Part shown: positions 54,735 to 64,000 of the stretch, piece by piece
How positions within the stretch are numbered: the stretch's first letter is position 1
How the letters are laid out: the number at the start of each line of letters is the position of its first letter
From: Pseudomonas sp. Choline-02u-1
GTDB lineage: Bacteria; Pseudomonadota; Gammaproteobacteria; Pseudomonadales; Pseudomonadaceae
Assembly: GCF_002836515.1 (NCBI RefSeq)
Contig: NZ_PJBC01000005.1
Span: forward strand, 1 to 64,000
DNA: 64,000 nucleotides
Direction: 5' to 3'
Position numbers and translations under genes: made by a program
Notes under the pieces: generated by a model
Told to the model about the DNA's origin: nothing
Seen by the model: only the letters and a program-made list of their open reading frames with translations
Databases searched by the model: none

Positions 54735-57188
54735 TCAGCGTCGGTGCAATCCGCCACCGCCACCGCCACCGCCAAACGAACGGTTCATCATTTGTGAAGA
54801 ATGGTTGAAGTTGTGCGTGCGCTGATTGCCGAGATTACGTGCGGCGGATTCGCGGTTGAGATTCTGCAGCTGCGCATTGTTGTTTGCGGGTCTGGTCCGG
54901 TTGGCACCGCTGCCGGCCACGGACTGCCAGCCGTTGTCGGTTTTCTTGTAGACGTTGCCGTCGCGCCCGGCATAAACATTGTCGCCGACCCGCGCGGCGC
55001 CGCCGTTGCGGCCATGGATACCGCCGTATTGCGTGGTGTTGCCGGTATTGGGGTTGTAAACGGCGCCGCGATTGGCACTGACGTGAGTGCCGCTGCGGAC
55101 GTTGCCAGCGCTAACCCGTTCTCCGGCGATGGCGCCGCCGTTCGGGCCGACTGCCACGCCGCTGCGCCCGGCAGCGTAGTTGCCGGTGTAGGCGTTGTGC
55201 ACCGCGCCACGTTGCCCGGCGGCGGCAATGCCGGTACGCGAGTTGTACGAGGCGCCAACCTGACCGGCCCAGCGATTGCCGGTCCAGGCGTTGTAACCGG
55301 CGCCATAACGGCTGACCGTCGCGCGATCACCCCACTGATGATAAAGATTGCCGGTGGTTCCGGCCCAGCCACCCGGGCCCCAGGCCACCGCGCCGCCGCG
55401 ATAACCGTAAGCGGCGCCACCCCAGGCCAGCGGCGCCGGGTACAGACGCGGGCCCCACGCGTAGCCCCAGCCGTAATTTCCCCACCACGGATAGGCTCCC
55501 CAACCCCAGCCCATGGCGACAGTGCTGCTGCCCCAGCTCCAGCCGAATCCAAAGCCAAAGGACCAGCCAGTCCACGGCGTGTAACGAATCGCGACGCCGA
55601 AACCGTAGGTCACCGGCGGCCCGTACCAGACACTGCCCACCCACGGCGTATACGGATAACCGGTGCCGTACACCACAACGCCAGTCGCCGGGTCCAGCGT
55701 CGAGCCTTGATAGCCTGGCGTATAGCCGACCACCACGGTATCGCCGCTGGATTCGTAAACCTTCACGTACGTGAGGTAGTGCATCGGCGAGCTGGGCGGA
55801 ATCGAATAAATCACCGCTGGCACTGAAGTGGCCACACTCCACGGCCCGTTCAGCGAGGTGGCGCTGAACCAGATGCCGTTCTCCACGGCCCACCAACTGT
55901 CGTTGTCGACGCGAATGATCGGTGTGGCGCTGTTGATCACGTATTGCAACGGCGTATTGCTGATCGCTTTGAGCTGCGGCTCACCGTCAAATTGCGGCGC
56001 CGTCATCTTCACCGCGCTTTTCCTGATCGCCGACGTCTGAGGGATGGTCGCCGCAATGGCCGCCTCCTGCGCCTGTGGCGTGCCGGCTACCGAGGCTTTG
56101 ACGTTCTCTTTGGCGCTGTCGTCAGGAATCTTGGCAAAGTCGGCCGGCAGTTTGTCTGCCGGGACAAAGGTCCATGGCCCGCTCATGTCGCTGGCGCGAA
56201 ACCAGCGCCCGGAGATCAGCACGTAACTGTTCTGGTCGCCGATTTCCTTGAAGATGTGCCCGGTGGTGTTGCTCACGTACAACAGGCTGGTGCCCTGAAT
56301 CGGTTGCCATTGCGCGGCGCCGTCGGTAACCAACAGTTCGGTTGGCGCGGTGGCGATGAAGATTTTCGGCTGCGGCGGCTTGGCCAGGCTGGGAATCTTG
56401 TCCTTCGGATCGCTTTGTCCGGTAAGCAGGTCCACCTGGCGACTCTTGATCGCCGCCTGTTTGGCTTTTTCCAGACTGGCCGGCGGCGCAGCAAGGCGCG
56501 TGTAATCGCCGGCCAATTGATCGGCGACCATCCAGCCGTCAAATACATGCAGGTAGTGTTTGCCTTCGGCGTCTTTGAGCAGCAGTGGGCGCGTATTGAT
56601 CACCCGTTGCAGCTCCGTTCCTTCCACCGGCCGATAAGCCGCCTCACCGTCGATGTACACGAGGATTGCCGGTCTGTCGGAACTGATTATGATCGGCGGG
56701 GTGTTTTCCAGCGGTGCGCTGTCGGCTTTCTGTTCAGCGTTGAGCACGCCGACCGCCGCTTCCAGTTGATCGAGGGAGATGGTTTTCTTGCGGCTCTCGG
56801 CATCTTTTTCCAGGATGGCGAGCCATGTGTTGGCCTGTTTGGCGTCGGCGGGGAAATCGGCCTCGATGATCTTGTACTGATCGAGCGCGACCCAGCGGGT
56901 GGTCTTGTCGACGAGAGTGTGCGCGCTGAACTGGACGATGCCGTAGGTGGATTTGCCATCGGCGGCGGTGGCTTCGACGGCCGCGCGGGCATTGAGCGTA
57001 TAGCCATCCCAGCTGTCGAGCTGCGGCTGATACACCGTCAGCTTGCTCTTGCCGCTGCTGATCACCTGCGGCCATGTCGGCTCGCTTGGCGCCGCGTTCG
57101 GCTTTGCCGCTGGTGCGGCTGCCCAGGCATTGCCAAGCGTCAGCAGACATAACATCAGCAACGAGGGTAAAGCGCTCAGCAAAGGCAT
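54735..57188 (-). CDS. Exported W/G/Y-rich protein, carbohydrate-binding V/XII-like
   Basis: 817 aa from the ATG at 57188 (GGAG 6 bases upstream; the frame is open to 57254). Signal peptide to about residue 24 (NAWAA). The N-terminal half has repeated strand-rich units with W-F/W-F-x-A-S motifs ([35 protein letters not shown]). The middle is extremely Gly/Trp/Tyr-rich (about 560-640) and the tail is repeats of Gly/Asn/Arg ([15 protein letters not shown]) ending in a glycine run. I recall Pseudomonas homologues annotated as carbohydrate-binding family V/XII. Function unknown; a cell-surface or matrix role is plausible. Confidence 0.7.
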   Translation of the reverse strand: MPLLSALPSLLMLCLLTLGNAWAAAPAAKPNAAPSEPTWPQVISSGKSKLTVYQPQLDSWDGYTLNARAAVEATAADGKSTYGIVQFSAHTLVDKTTRWVALDQYKIIEADFPADAKQANTWLAILEKDAESRKKTISLDQLEAAVGVLNAEQKADSAPLENTPPIIISSDRPAILVYIDGEAAYRPVEGTELQRVINTRPLLLKDAEGKHYLHVFDGWMVADQLAGDYTRLAAPPASLEKAKQAAIKSRQVDLLTGQSDPKDKIPSLAKPPQPKIFIATAPTELLVTDGAAQWQPIQGTSLLYVSNTTGHIFKEIGDQNSYVLISGRWFRASDMSGPWTFVPADKLPADFAKIPDDSAKENVKASVAGTPQAQEAAIAATIPQTSAIRKSAVKMTAPQFDGEPQLKAISNTPLQYVINSATPIIRVDNDSWWAVENGIWFSATSLNGPWSVATSVPAVIYSIPPSSPMHYLTYVKVYESSGDTVVVGYTPGYQGSTLDPATGVVVYGTGYPYTPWVGSVWYGPPVTYGFGVAIRYTPWTGWSFGFGFGWSWGSSTVAMGWGWGAYPWWGNYGWGYAWGPRLYPAPLAWGGAAYGYRGGAVAWGPGGWAGTTGNLYHQWGDRATVSRYGAGYNAWTGNRWAGQVGASYNSRTGIAAAGQRGAVHNAYTGNYAAGRSGVAVGPNGGAIAGERVSAGNVRSGTHVSANRGAVYNPNTGNTTQYGGIHGRNGGAARVGDNVYAGRDGNVYKKTDNGWQSVAGSGANRTRPANNNAQLQNLNRESAARNLGNQRTHNFNHSSQMMNRSFGGGGGGGGLHRR

Positions 57189-57374
57189 CGTCAGCTCCAT
57201 CGACACACCGGTTGGCAAGGCGCAACCGGGAAAACACAACCGTCGAAAAAGCATAGCCGCCCGCCGTGGATTTACCCGGCTGATCGAGCAGTTAGCGCAA
57301 AGTCGAGTGTGGCAATGTGTTGCGATGTGCTATTTCAAGGCATGCTTTTTCCAAATAATCTTCGAGGGGCCGTC

Positions 57375-58358
57375 ATGTTCAATGCCATTCTGATCGACAA
57401 AGACGACAACGGTTATCGTGCCTATCTGCAGCAAATCGATGAGCAGCAACTGCCAGAAGGCAACGTCAGCGTGAACGTCGCGTACAGCACCCTGAATTTC
57501 AAAGACGGCCTGGCGATCACCGGCAGCAGCCCGGTGGTGCGCAAGTTTCCCATGGTGCCGGGGATCGATCTGGCGGGGACTGTCGAGTCCAGTTCGCATG
57601 CGGATTTCAAGGCAGGCGATCGGGTGCTGCTCAACGGTTGGGGCGTCGGTGAAAGCCACTGGGGCGGGCTGGCGCAAAAGGCCCGGCTCAACGGTGACTG
57701 GCTGATTCCACTGCCGCAAGCTTTCACCCCCGCGCAAGCCATGGCCATCGGCACGGCAGGTTATACCGCGATGCTGTGCATCCTGGCGCTGGAGCGCCAT
57801 GGCGTGACGCCGGATCACGGCGAAGTGCTGGTCACTGGCGCCAATGGCGGGGTCGGCAGCTTTGCCATCGCCTTGCTCAGCAAGTTGGGGTATCGCGTGG
57901 TGGCGTCCACGGGGCGGGTGTCCGAGCATGAATACCTGCAGCAATTGGGCGCTGCCGAAATCATCGATCGAGCCACTTTGTCCGAGCCGGGCAAGCCATT
58001 GGCGAAGGAACGTTGGGCGGCGGTGGTCGATTCGGTCGGCAGCCATACGTTGGCGAATGCTTGCGCCAGCACGCGCTCCGAAGGCGTGGTTGCGGCATGT
58101 GGGCTGGCGCAGGGCATGGATTTTCCGGCGTCGGTTGCGCCGTTCATTCTGCGCGGCGTCACTTTGGCCGGGATCAACAGCGTGACTCAACCGAAAGCAC
58201 GCCGTGTCGAGGCATGGGATCGACTGGCCAGGGATCTGGATTTCTCCTTGCTCAACCTGATCAGCCAGGAAATCAGTTTGAGCGAAGCCCTTGAGGCCGC
58301 GCCCAAACTGCTCGCCGGTCAACTACGGGGCAGGGTGGTGGTCGACGTCAATCGCTGA
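57375..58358 (+). CDS. acuI: Acrylyl-CoA reductase AcuI / YhdH-type quinone oxidoreductase
   Basis: 327 aa from the ATG at 57375 (GAGGGG upstream). Zinc-free medium-chain dehydrogenase: [25 protein letters not shown], then the NADPH-binding [17 protein letters not shown]. The YhdH/AcuI group reduces acrylyl-CoA to propionyl-CoA in acrylate detoxification. Its 3' end overlaps the convergent ada gene by 11 bases. Confidence 0.88.
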   Translation: MFNAILIDKDDNGYRAYLQQIDEQQLPEGNVSVNVAYSTLNFKDGLAITGSSPVVRKFPMVPGIDLAGTVESSSHADFKAGDRVLLNGWGVGESHWGGLAQKARLNGDWLIPLPQAFTPAQAMAIGTAGYTAMLCILALERHGVTPDHGEVLVTGANGGVGSFAIALLSKLGYRVVASTGRVSEHEYLQQLGAAEIIDRATLSEPGKPLAKERWAAVVDSVGSHTLANACASTRSEGVVAACGLAQGMDFPASVAPFILRGVTLAGINSVTQPKARRVEAWDRLARDLDFSLLNLISQEISLSEALEAAPKLLAGQLRGRVVVDVNR

Positions 58359-59406
58359 GTTCGCGCTCTAACAGTTGACGTTTGCGCTCGACGCCCCAGC
58401 GGTAGCCGGAAAGATTGCCATCGCTGCGCACCACGCGGTGGCAAGGAATCGCTACCGCCAAGCGGTTGGCGCCGCAAGCCTGGGCGACGGCGCGCATCGA
58501 GGTCGGTGCGCCAATGCGCTGCGCGATCTGGGCGTAACTGGCGGTGCTGCCCGGCGGGATCTCGCGGAGTGCCTGCCAGACTCGCTCCTGAAACGCTGTG
58601 CCGCGTATATCCAGCGGCAAGTTCAGGCCGGTCGCAGGTGCTTCGACAAAGCCGACGACGTTGGCGATCAACCGTTCAAATTCGCGGTCGGCGCCGATCA
58701 GATTGGCGTTGCGAAACTGATCCTGCAGGTCGCACACCAATAGATGCGGATCGTCGCCGAGCAGAATCGCGCAAATCCCCCGTTCGCTTTGCGCGACCAG
58801 AATCGCCCCGAGCGAACATTGGCCTACGGCAAAGCGGATGTCATTGTTCTGCCCGGCGGCGCGGTAGTCGGTGGGCTTCATGCCGAGCAATTGGTCAGCG
58901 GCTTCGTAAAAACGGCTGTTGGAATTGAAGCCGGCGTCATACAGCGCATCGGTCACCGAGCCGCCGTTCGCGAGTCGCGCACGCAGCTTGCGTGAACGAT
59001 GCGCCGTGGCGTACGCCTTCGGTGTCAGGCCGGTCGCAGTTTTGAATACCCGGTGGAAATGAAAAGGGCTAAGGCCGGCGGTGGCCGCCAGGCTGTTGAG
59101 CGCCGGCAGCGTCTCACAGGCCTCGATCTGCCGACACGCTGCCGCAATGATCGCTGCATGCTGCGTATCATTCTGATCCTTACTGGCGCGTTTGCTCGGC
59201 CGATATCCGGCAGCTTCGGCCAGTTCGGCTGTATCGAAAAATACGACGTTCTGCGGTTTCGGCAACCGCGCAAGGCTGCTCGGTCGGCAATAAACACCGG
59301 TGGTTTTTACCGCGTAGACAAATGTCCCGTCGGCACTTGAGTCGCGAGCCACCACGGCGGCCCAGCGTGGATCGTCTTCAATACTGGTGTTCGAAAGCGT
59401 GTCCAT
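58348..59406 (-). CDS. ada: Ada-type regulator / O6-methylguanine-DNA methyltransferase with degraded zinc site
   Basis: 352 aa with the Ada layout: N-terminal Ada zinc domain (about 10-80), AraC-type HTH (about 95-190, [18 protein letters not shown]) and a C-terminal methyltransferase domain with acceptor Cys 322 in IPCHRV. In the N-terminal domain only C40 (TTGVYCRPS) of the four zinc Cys is kept; the others read S44, S71 and A74. Since the zinc Cys cluster accepts methyl from phosphotriesters and switches Ada to an activator, this protein may repair O6-methylguanine but not sense phosphotriester damage. Downstream of alkB on the same strand. Confidence 0.88.
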   Translation of the reverse strand: MDTLSNTSIEDDPRWAAVVARDSSADGTFVYAVKTTGVYCRPSSLARLPKPQNVVFFDTAELAEAAGYRPSKRASKDQNDTQHAAIIAAACRQIEACETLPALNSLAATAGLSPFHFHRVFKTATGLTPKAYATAHRSRKLRARLANGGSVTDALYDAGFNSNSRFYEAADQLLGMKPTDYRAAGQNNDIRFAVGQCSLGAILVAQSERGICAILLGDDPHLLVCDLQDQFRNANLIGADREFERLIANVVGFVEAPATGLNLPLDIRGTAFQERVWQALREIPPGSTASYAQIAQRIGAPTSMRAVAQACGANRLAVAIPCHRVVRSDGNLSGYRWGVERKRQLLERELSD

Positions 59407-59486
59407 GAGAGGGAATCCGTTGACCTGTTTGACTCAGGTTAACCAGCATCGGAGCTGACGACACTCCGCGCCTTGCGGTCAAACTT

Positions 59487-60158
59487 TTACTGATCGCCAG
59501 CGACGCGGAAGGTGATGTTGACGCGCCGCTCGCCCAAGAGCGGGTGATGGCCGGGTTTGATTGGCAGTACGCCGTGATAGCGCAGGCGATCCACCCCACC
59601 CCAGATCGCCATGTCGCCGTGCAACAGCGGGATGCGCTGGCTCTTGTCGCTGCGTTCGAAACCGCCGAACAGAAACATCGCCGGCAAACCCAGCGACAAC
59701 GAAACGATGGGCGCGGCATAACCCTTTTCGTCCTTGTCCTGATGCAACGACATCTTGGCACCGGCGACGTATTGGTTGATCAGGCAAGAGTCGGGATGGA
59801 AATCCTTGAAGCCGGCTTGCTCTGCCGCCTCGCTCGCGAGTATGGCAAACACCGCCGGCATTGACGGCCAGGGCAAACCGCTGAGTGGGTCGACGTTGGA
59901 ATAGCGGTAACCGCTGCGATCAGTGATCCAGCCCAGCTGCCCGCAACTGCTGGTGCCGACCGACATGCTGAAACCGCCGGGCGTGACCATGTGGCGTAGC
60001 GGGGCGGCGACAAGAATCGCTTCAAGTTCGGTCAGCAGTTGCTCGACCTGCGGCAAGGCGAATCCGCGCAGCACCCACGATTGTTCGCCGATCTGCTCCG
60101 CGCGGGCTTGCTGTACGGGTTCGTTGTCGGCGAACAGGTCAAACGTGGTCGGTTGCAT
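59487..60158 (-). CDS. alkB: AlkB-type DNA repair dioxygenase
   Basis: 223 aa from the ATG at 60158. Fe(II)/2-oxoglutarate fold: iron ligands HQD in SLHQDKDEKGYAAPIVSLSLG and His in RYHGVLP, then the 2-oxoglutarate Arg region NITFRVAG. Oxidatively demethylates 1-methyladenine and 3-methylcytosine. Lies between a 56-aa gene (7 bases upstream) and ada (80 bases downstream), a probable alkylation-repair operon. Confidence 0.9.
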   Translation of the reverse strand: MQPTTFDLFADNEPVQQARAEQIGEQSWVLRGFALPQVEQLLTELEAILVAAPLRHMVTPGGFSMSVGTSSCGQLGWITDRSGYRYSNVDPLSGLPWPSMPAVFAILASEAAEQAGFKDFHPDSCLINQYVAGAKMSLHQDKDEKGYAAPIVSLSLGLPAMFLFGGFERSDKSQRIPLLHGDMAIWGGVDRLRYHGVLPIKPGHHPLLGERRVNITFRVAGDQ

Positions 60159-60165
60159 GGTGTTG

Positions 60166-60336
60166 TTACAGCGCTTTGCTGACCTTGATGTCACTGAGCT
60201 CTTCGTCAGCGTGCATTTTTTTCAGCGCCGCTTTCGCTTCCTCGTCAGTGCCCGTTTCCAGCTCGGCGAACTCGAAACGCTGTTCACCGTCCAGTTTGTA
60301 CTTGATCACGTATTTGGTTTTTTGCGCCACGGTCAT
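60166..60336 (-). CDS. 56-aa conserved small protein of the alkB operon
   Basis: 56 aa, AAGGAAA before the ATG at 60336. Sequence begins MTVAQKTKYVIKYKLDGEQRF and has an acidic amphipathic helix (TDEEAKAALKKMHADEE). Beta-strand then helix pattern. Its stop lies 7 bases before alkB. Not recognised; close spacing suggests cotranscription with alkB. Confidence 0.75.
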   Translation of the reverse strand: MTVAQKTKYVIKYKLDGEQRFEFAELETGTDEEAKAALKKMHADEELSDIKVSKAL

Positions 60337-60364
60337 GTTTTCCTTTCAGAATTGGCTGCGCGTC

Positions 60365-60667
60365 TCAGCTCAGTTTAGTGCTGGAACGACGGATGATCTT
60401 GATCGAATGGGTCAGCGTCGGCTTGCGCGTTACGCTGATTGCGCGGCGGTTGACGGTGTCGATGGTGATGTTCCAGAAGCCGGTGCTTGGCGCCGTGATG
60501 CGCGCTGGGAAGGTGTCGAACGCGCCGCCGTGATAGGTGTGACGGCCGCCGTTTTTGAAGCTGCGAAAGTTGGCATCGTTCATCAAACGGATGTTGCACA
60601 TTTGCGAGCATTGAATGACGACGATGTCGTCTTCGTTGAGGTGCTCGCGCTGGTGAATGAATTTCAT
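60365..60667 (-). CDS. DUF1883 domain protein
   Basis: 100 aa from the ATG at 60667 with GGAGG 7 bases upstream. Strand-rich, with MKFIHQREHLNEDDIVVIQCSQMCNIRLMND-type start (Cys pair) and HTYHGGAFDTFPARITAPSTGFWNITID, typical of DUF1883. Function unknown; it begins the alkB operon. Confidence 0.82.
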   Translation of the reverse strand: MKFIHQREHLNEDDIVVIQCSQMCNIRLMNDANFRSFKNGGRHTYHGGAFDTFPARITAPSTGFWNITIDTVNRRAISVTRKPTLTHSIKIIRRSSTKLS

Positions 60668-60878
60668 GGGCGCCTCCAGAAGGGCTTTTTCTACAAAATC
60701 AAAACGATAGCTTGTCGATGGGCGCAGTTTATCAGCCCGCACGGGTTATTATCTGGCCGTCGGGCGTTGCTTTGACAAATTTTGAACAGAACTTCGCCAC
60801 GGCAGGCGGGTTAAATGCAAAAGGCCCCGGAGAAAAGCGGCGTTTGTGCTGTCGGACGGTCTTTAACGGAGGATTTGT

Positions 60879-61235
60879 ATGAAGTGGGGTGTGGTGTGTG
60901 TGCCGTTGATTCTGGCGATGGCCGGTTGTGCAAATGTTTCAGAAATCAATGAAACGCTGCCAACCATGAGCGTGATCTCCGGCAAAAAGCCCCAGGAGTA
61001 CGCGCAGTGCCTGACCGACAAGCTCGCTGATAGCCGCGGTGCGTTGCAGGTTCAGCCGCAAAAGGACGGTGTTCGAGTAATTGTTCCGGGCAAACTCTCT
61101 TCAGGCCCGGCAGCAGTATTTGATATCGAAGATCGCGCTGGCGGCAGCAGCATCAAGCTGCATGAGCGCATGTCCAATGTGCCGGTTCGCCCTCGCGATG
61201 TGCAGAAAGCCGCAAACGCCTGTATTTCCGGCTGA
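60879..61235 (+). CDS. Small lipoprotein
   Basis: 118 aa. Lipobox LAMAGC gives lipidation at Cys 17. The mature part ends in a two-strand region (VRVIVPGKLSSGPAAVFDIEDRAGG) and a helical tail. GGAGG 7 bases before the ATG. Not recognised. Confidence 0.8.
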   Translation: MKWGVVCVPLILAMAGCANVSEINETLPTMSVISGKKPQEYAQCLTDKLADSRGALQVQPQKDGVRVIVPGKLSSGPAAVFDIEDRAGGSSIKLHERMSNVPVRPRDVQKAANACISG

Positions 61236-61307
61236 TAGACTACCCAATCTCGGCACCCGATGCCGTCACAGTCCTGCTGTGGCGGCATTGTCATTTTTGG
61301 AGTTGCG

Positions 61308-61538
61308 ATGAAGCGAGAGCACGTGCGCGAACGCCATGCAGAGGGCCTTATCTCTGCCACCCATGTGATCCAGAACCCGGCCAATCCTGGCGAATGGATC
61401 GTATTTTTCAAGAAGAGTGCAGGGCGCAGCTACTTCCTGGTGGATGACAATGATGAAGTCGAGTCTTTCAGTCGGCTCGACGATCTGATCGAGGTCGTCC
61501 GTGGCCTCGGAATCAAGTTCGCCGAAATTCACATGTAA
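61308..61538 (+). CDS. Small hypothetical protein
   Basis: 76 aa from the ATG at 61308 (GGAG upstream). Contains LISATHVIQNPANPGEWIVFFKKSAGRSYFLVDDNDEVESF, a strand-rich unit, then a helix RLDDLIEVVRGLGIKFAEIH. I recall similar short Pseudomonas proteins labelled as plasmid-replication or partition related, but see no support for that. Confidence 0.75.
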   Translation: MKREHVRERHAEGLISATHVIQNPANPGEWIVFFKKSAGRSYFLVDDNDEVESFSRLDDLIEVVRGLGIKFAEIHM

Positions 61539-61541
61539 GGC

Positions 61542-61829
61542 TTACTTGCAGACGACCACGACGTTGCGGGTTTTGTAATTGCCAACGTCGACGCCCAGGG
61601 TCTTGTCGTCTTCCTCAGGGGCCGGTGTGCCGTCAGTGCCGACGATGCGATAGCCGGTTCCCGCGCAGGACGCATCGGCCTTTTCATAGCACATCGCCCA
61701 GGAGTTGGCTTCGCCGGAGCAGTCGATGCTCAACCCTTGTTCGCCGTTCTTCAGATAGGTCGGCTGCGAGGTGGCACAGCCGCTTAGTACCAATGCCGCG
61801 ATAAGCGGCTGCAGTTTGTTCAGGTTCAT
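61542..61829 (-). CDS. Small lipoprotein
   Basis: 95 aa. Lipobox LVLSGC with Cys 18. The mature part has four further Cys (IDCSG, MCYEK, SCAGTG, VVCK), so two disulfides are likely. Pattern CSGEANSWAMCYEKADASCAGTGYRIV recurs in envelope stress-type small lipoproteins. Function unknown. Confidence 0.8.
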   Translation of the reverse strand: MNLNKLQPLIAALVLSGCATSQPTYLKNGEQGLSIDCSGEANSWAMCYEKADASCAGTGYRIVGTDGTPAPEEDDKTLGVDVGNYKTRNVVVVCK

Positions 61830-61921
61830 GATTGCGTGGTCTTCAAGTGGGGGACTGGATGCTCTGACAGCGGCGCGATGAAAAGGTTATAGCGATTGGC
61901 CACTTGTTTGCCAACAAGGCA

Positions 61922-61950
61922 CAAAAAAGCCCTGCGTGGTGGCAGGGCTT
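61922..61950 (-). terminator. Terminator for the 61970-62152 gene
   Basis: On the minus strand a 9-bp stem AAGCCCTGC/GCAGGGCTT with a 6-base loop followed by a run of T. Confidence 0.85.
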
Positions 61951-61969
61951 GGGGCGTGTGACGACTGGA

Positions 61970-62152
61970 TCAGTCCTCTTTGCCGCGACGCTTGGCTGAT
62001 GCAGGCGTATCGGTGAACACCGAGGCTACGTCCGTCGCCATCTGCTCGCTGTCGAAAGGCCCGGCAATGTGCTCGCCGTTAGTGGTGGTCAGCGTCCACT
62101 TGCCGTCTTTCTTGTCGATCACATACCCGTTGATGATTTTTACCGCAGCCAT
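61970..62152 (-). CDS. Small hypothetical protein
   Basis: 60 aa, MAAVKIINGYVIDKKDGKW, then TTTNGEHIAGPFDSEQMATDVASVF and a basic tail SAKRRGKED. Hydrophilic; two-strand then helix pattern. Has its own terminator. Not recognised. Confidence 0.7.
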   Translation of the reverse strand: MAAVKIINGYVIDKKDGKWTLTTTNGEHIAGPFDSEQMATDVASVFTDTPASAKRRGKED

Positions 62153-62410
62153 CTAGTCTGTCTCGTTCGCTGGTTCAAAGGCGCAATGATAGCGGCAAAT
62201 GCTCGCATCGGGGGCGGATAAGCGTATGGTGATCCAGTTTCGACAGATCTTGAGCTACGCTGACTTTGCTGCTGAAAAACCCGGATGGAACTATCCGCGC
62301 GAATATTTCTCTATGTTGGCATCGGTTAGCCAGCGCGGGGCATTGTAAGGCGCGCGCCGCCTGATTAGACTGCCTCGAAACTCGTACACACAGCCTTTTC
62401 AAGGACTTAT

Positions 62411-63250
62411 ATGATCAAGAAATGCTTGTTTCCAGCAGCCGGTTACGGCACTCGCTTCCTCCCAGCGACCAAAGCCATGCCTAAAGAAATGCTGCCGGTG
62501 GTAAACAAGCCACTGATCCAGTACGGCGTTGAAGAAGCACTGGACGCGGGCCTGACTGAAATCTCCATTGTTACCGGCCGTGGCAAGCGTGCTCTGGAAG
62601 ACCACTTCGACATCAGCTACGAGCTGGAAAACCAGATCAAGGGCACCGACAAGGAAAAATATCTGGTCGGTATCCGCAAGCTGTTGGACGAGTGCTCGTT
62701 CTCCTACACCCGTCAGACCGAGATGAAAGGCCTGGGCCACGCGATCCTGACCGGTCGCCCGCTGATCGGCGACGAACCGTTCGCTGTGGTGCTGGCAGAC
62801 GACCTGTGCGTCAACATCGATGGCGACGGCGTGCTGACCCAGATGGTCAAGCTGTACAAGCAATTCCGCTGCTCGATTGTCGCCATCCAGGAAGTCGATC
62901 CGCAGGAAACCAACAAATACGGCGTAATCGCCGGCGAAATGATCCGCGACGACATCTACCGCGTACACAGCATGGTCGAAAAGCCAAAGCCTGAAGACGC
63001 GCCGTCGAACCTGGCGATCATCGGTCGTTACATCCTGACCCCGGACATCTTCGACCTGATCGAACAGACCGAGCCAGGCAAGGGCGGTGAAATCCAGATC
63101 ACCGACGCCCTGATGAAGCAGGCCCAGAACGGTTGCGTGATGGCCTACAAGTTCAAGGGCAAGCGTTTTGACTGCGGTGGCGCTGAAGGCTACATCGACG
63201 CGACCAACTTCTGCTTCGAGAACTTCTACAAGACTGGCAAGGCTTACTGA
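62411..63250 (+). CDS. galU: UTP-glucose-1-phosphate uridylyltransferase GalU
   Basis: 279 aa, the normal length. N-terminal nucleotide motif FPAAGYGTRFLPATKAMPKEMLPVVNKPLIQYGVEEA-type with G-x-G-T-R-x-L-P, VLADDLCVN with the metal Asp, VEKPKPEDAPSNLAIIGRYIL, and KFKGKRFDCGG. Makes UDP-glucose for LPS and exopolysaccharide. AAGGA upstream of the ATG; own terminator after it. Confidence 0.96.
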   Translation: MIKKCLFPAAGYGTRFLPATKAMPKEMLPVVNKPLIQYGVEEALDAGLTEISIVTGRGKRALEDHFDISYELENQIKGTDKEKYLVGIRKLLDECSFSYTRQTEMKGLGHAILTGRPLIGDEPFAVVLADDLCVNIDGDGVLTQMVKLYKQFRCSIVAIQEVDPQETNKYGVIAGEMIRDDIYRVHSMVEKPKPEDAPSNLAIIGRYILTPDIFDLIEQTEPGKGGEIQITDALMKQAQNGCVMAYKFKGKRFDCGGAEGYIDATNFCFENFYKTGKAY

Positions 63251-63275
63251 TAGCGTTCGCCTCGTCTGCAAATGA

Positions 63276-63299
63276 AAGCCACCTTCGGGTGGCTTTTTC
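63276..63299 (+). terminator. Terminator after galU
   Basis: 8-bp stem AAGCCACC/GGTGGCTT closed by TTCG, then T-rich sequence. Confidence 0.92.
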
Positions 63300-63379
63300 A
63301 TTTTCTGCCCTTATGTGGATGGCAGTGCTTGCCCAATGGGTGACTGCAGGTATGCTGATCCCCTGCCGAGGAGAAAGAA

Positions 63380-64000
63380 ATGGCCTACGATTTTGACCTT
63401 TATGTGATTGGTGCCGGTTCTGGCGGTGTGCGTGCTGCGCGGTTTGCCGCAGGCTTCGGGGCGAAAGTGGCGGTGGCCGAGAGCCGTTATCTGGGCGGGA
63501 CCTGCGTCAATGTCGGATGTGTGCCGAAAAAGCTGTTGGTGTACGGCGCGCACTTTGCCGAAGACTTCGAGCAAGCTTCCGGTTTCGGCTGGAATCTGGG
63601 CGAAGCCAACTTTGACTGGGCCACGCTGATCGGCAACAAGGATCGCGAAATCAATCGCCTCAATGGCATCTATCGCAACCTGCTGATCAACAGCGGTGTG
63701 ACCCTGCACGAGGCGCACGCGAAAATCGTCGGGCCGCACGAGGTTGAGGTCAATGGCGAGCGCCACACGGCGAAGAACATTCTGATCGCCACCGGCGGCT
63801 GGCCGCAGATCCCTGAAATTCCAGGGCACGAACACGCGATCGGTTCGAACGAAGCGTTCTTCCTGAAAGAATTGCCCAAGCGTGTGCTGGTGGTTGGCGG
63901 CGGTTACATCGCGGTCGAGTTCGCTGGAATTTTCCATGGCCTCGGCGCCAACACCACGCTGTTATATCGCGGCGATCTGTTCCTGCGTGGGTTTGACGGT
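63380..64000 (+). CDS. gor: Glutathione-disulfide reductase, 5' part (runs off the window)
   Basis: 207 codons visible, open at the window edge. FAD-binding GAGSGG (about 11-16), redox-active disulfide [13 protein letters not shown], second FAD motif [12 protein letters not shown], and NADPH-binding [15 protein letters not shown]. Pyridine nucleotide-disulfide oxidoreductase; the VNVGCVPKK version and the order fit glutathione reductase rather than lipoamide dehydrogenase. GAGGAGA upstream of the ATG. Confidence 0.92.
   Translation, partial: MAYDFDLYVIGAGSGGVRAARFAAGFGAKVAVAESRYLGGTCVNVGCVPKKLLVYGAHFAEDFEQASGFGWNLGEANFDWATLIGNKDREINRLNGIYRNLLINSGVTLHEAHAKIVGPHEVEVNGERHTAKNILIATGGWPQIPEIPGHEHAIGSNEAFFLKELPKRVLVVGGGYIAVEFAGIFHGLGANTTLLYRGDLFLRGFDG

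Overview
The window looks like a chromosomal piece of a fluorescent-group Pseudomonas. The grounds are the high G+C of most of it, Pseudomonas-type REP/REPIN palindromes (7.3, 18.1, 44.8, 49.7 kb), DUF6124- and DUF6555-like small proteins, and an Hxc-type secretion locus next to a DING protein and a PdtA-like giant exoprotein, an arrangement I know from P. aeruginosa. No phage or IS gene was recognised.

Left end (about 1-6.5 kb): an AT-richer accessory segment. It carries a two-gene, translationally coupled two-component module. The first gene encodes a 1041-aa protein with two RNase III-like folds that lack catalytic residues, one or two dsRNA-binding domains and a histidine-kinase C-terminus. 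The second encodes a receiver domain fused to an AlbA_2 (Schlafen-type) domain. An FRG-domain protein lies nearby, and copies of a short dispersed repeat lie around both. This is the best candidate for an undescribed system: a dsRNA-sensing signalling module, possibly anti-phage.

6.9-9.3 kb: a DUF6124 protein with a structured-looking leader, then a frameshifted effector-like gene coupled to a small membrane protein (toxin/immunity-like). 9.3-32.3 kb: a compact type II secretion locus (gspI divergent from gspG-K-L-M-D-E-F, with a lipoprotein secretin), a DING-family phosphate-binding/alkaline-phosphatase-type protein, and a 12.5-kb gene for a PdtA-like TpsA exoprotein. Together they read as a phosphate-starvation secretion locus, although no clear Pho box was found.

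32.3-42.2 kb: a ParE/ParD-like toxin-antitoxin pair, an MHS-family transporter, a four-gene phosphonate/phosphite/selenate-type ABC importer, a divergent ridA-lysR pair, a GlxA-type AraC regulator and an exported epoxide-hydrolase-like enzyme. 42.5-49.5 kb: tRNA-Gln, rlhA, a second RidA, a cupin, several small proteins, an orphan ClpP-like protein and a cluster of KGG-repeat stress proteins.

49.8-64 kb: topoisomerase IB, modABC with a clear ModE-type operator, a nitronate monooxygenase-like gene, a W/G/Y-rich exported protein, acuI, a DNA-alkylation repair operon (DUF1883, a 56-aa protein, alkB, ada with a degraded zinc site), small lipoproteins, galU, and the 5' part of gor running off the end.
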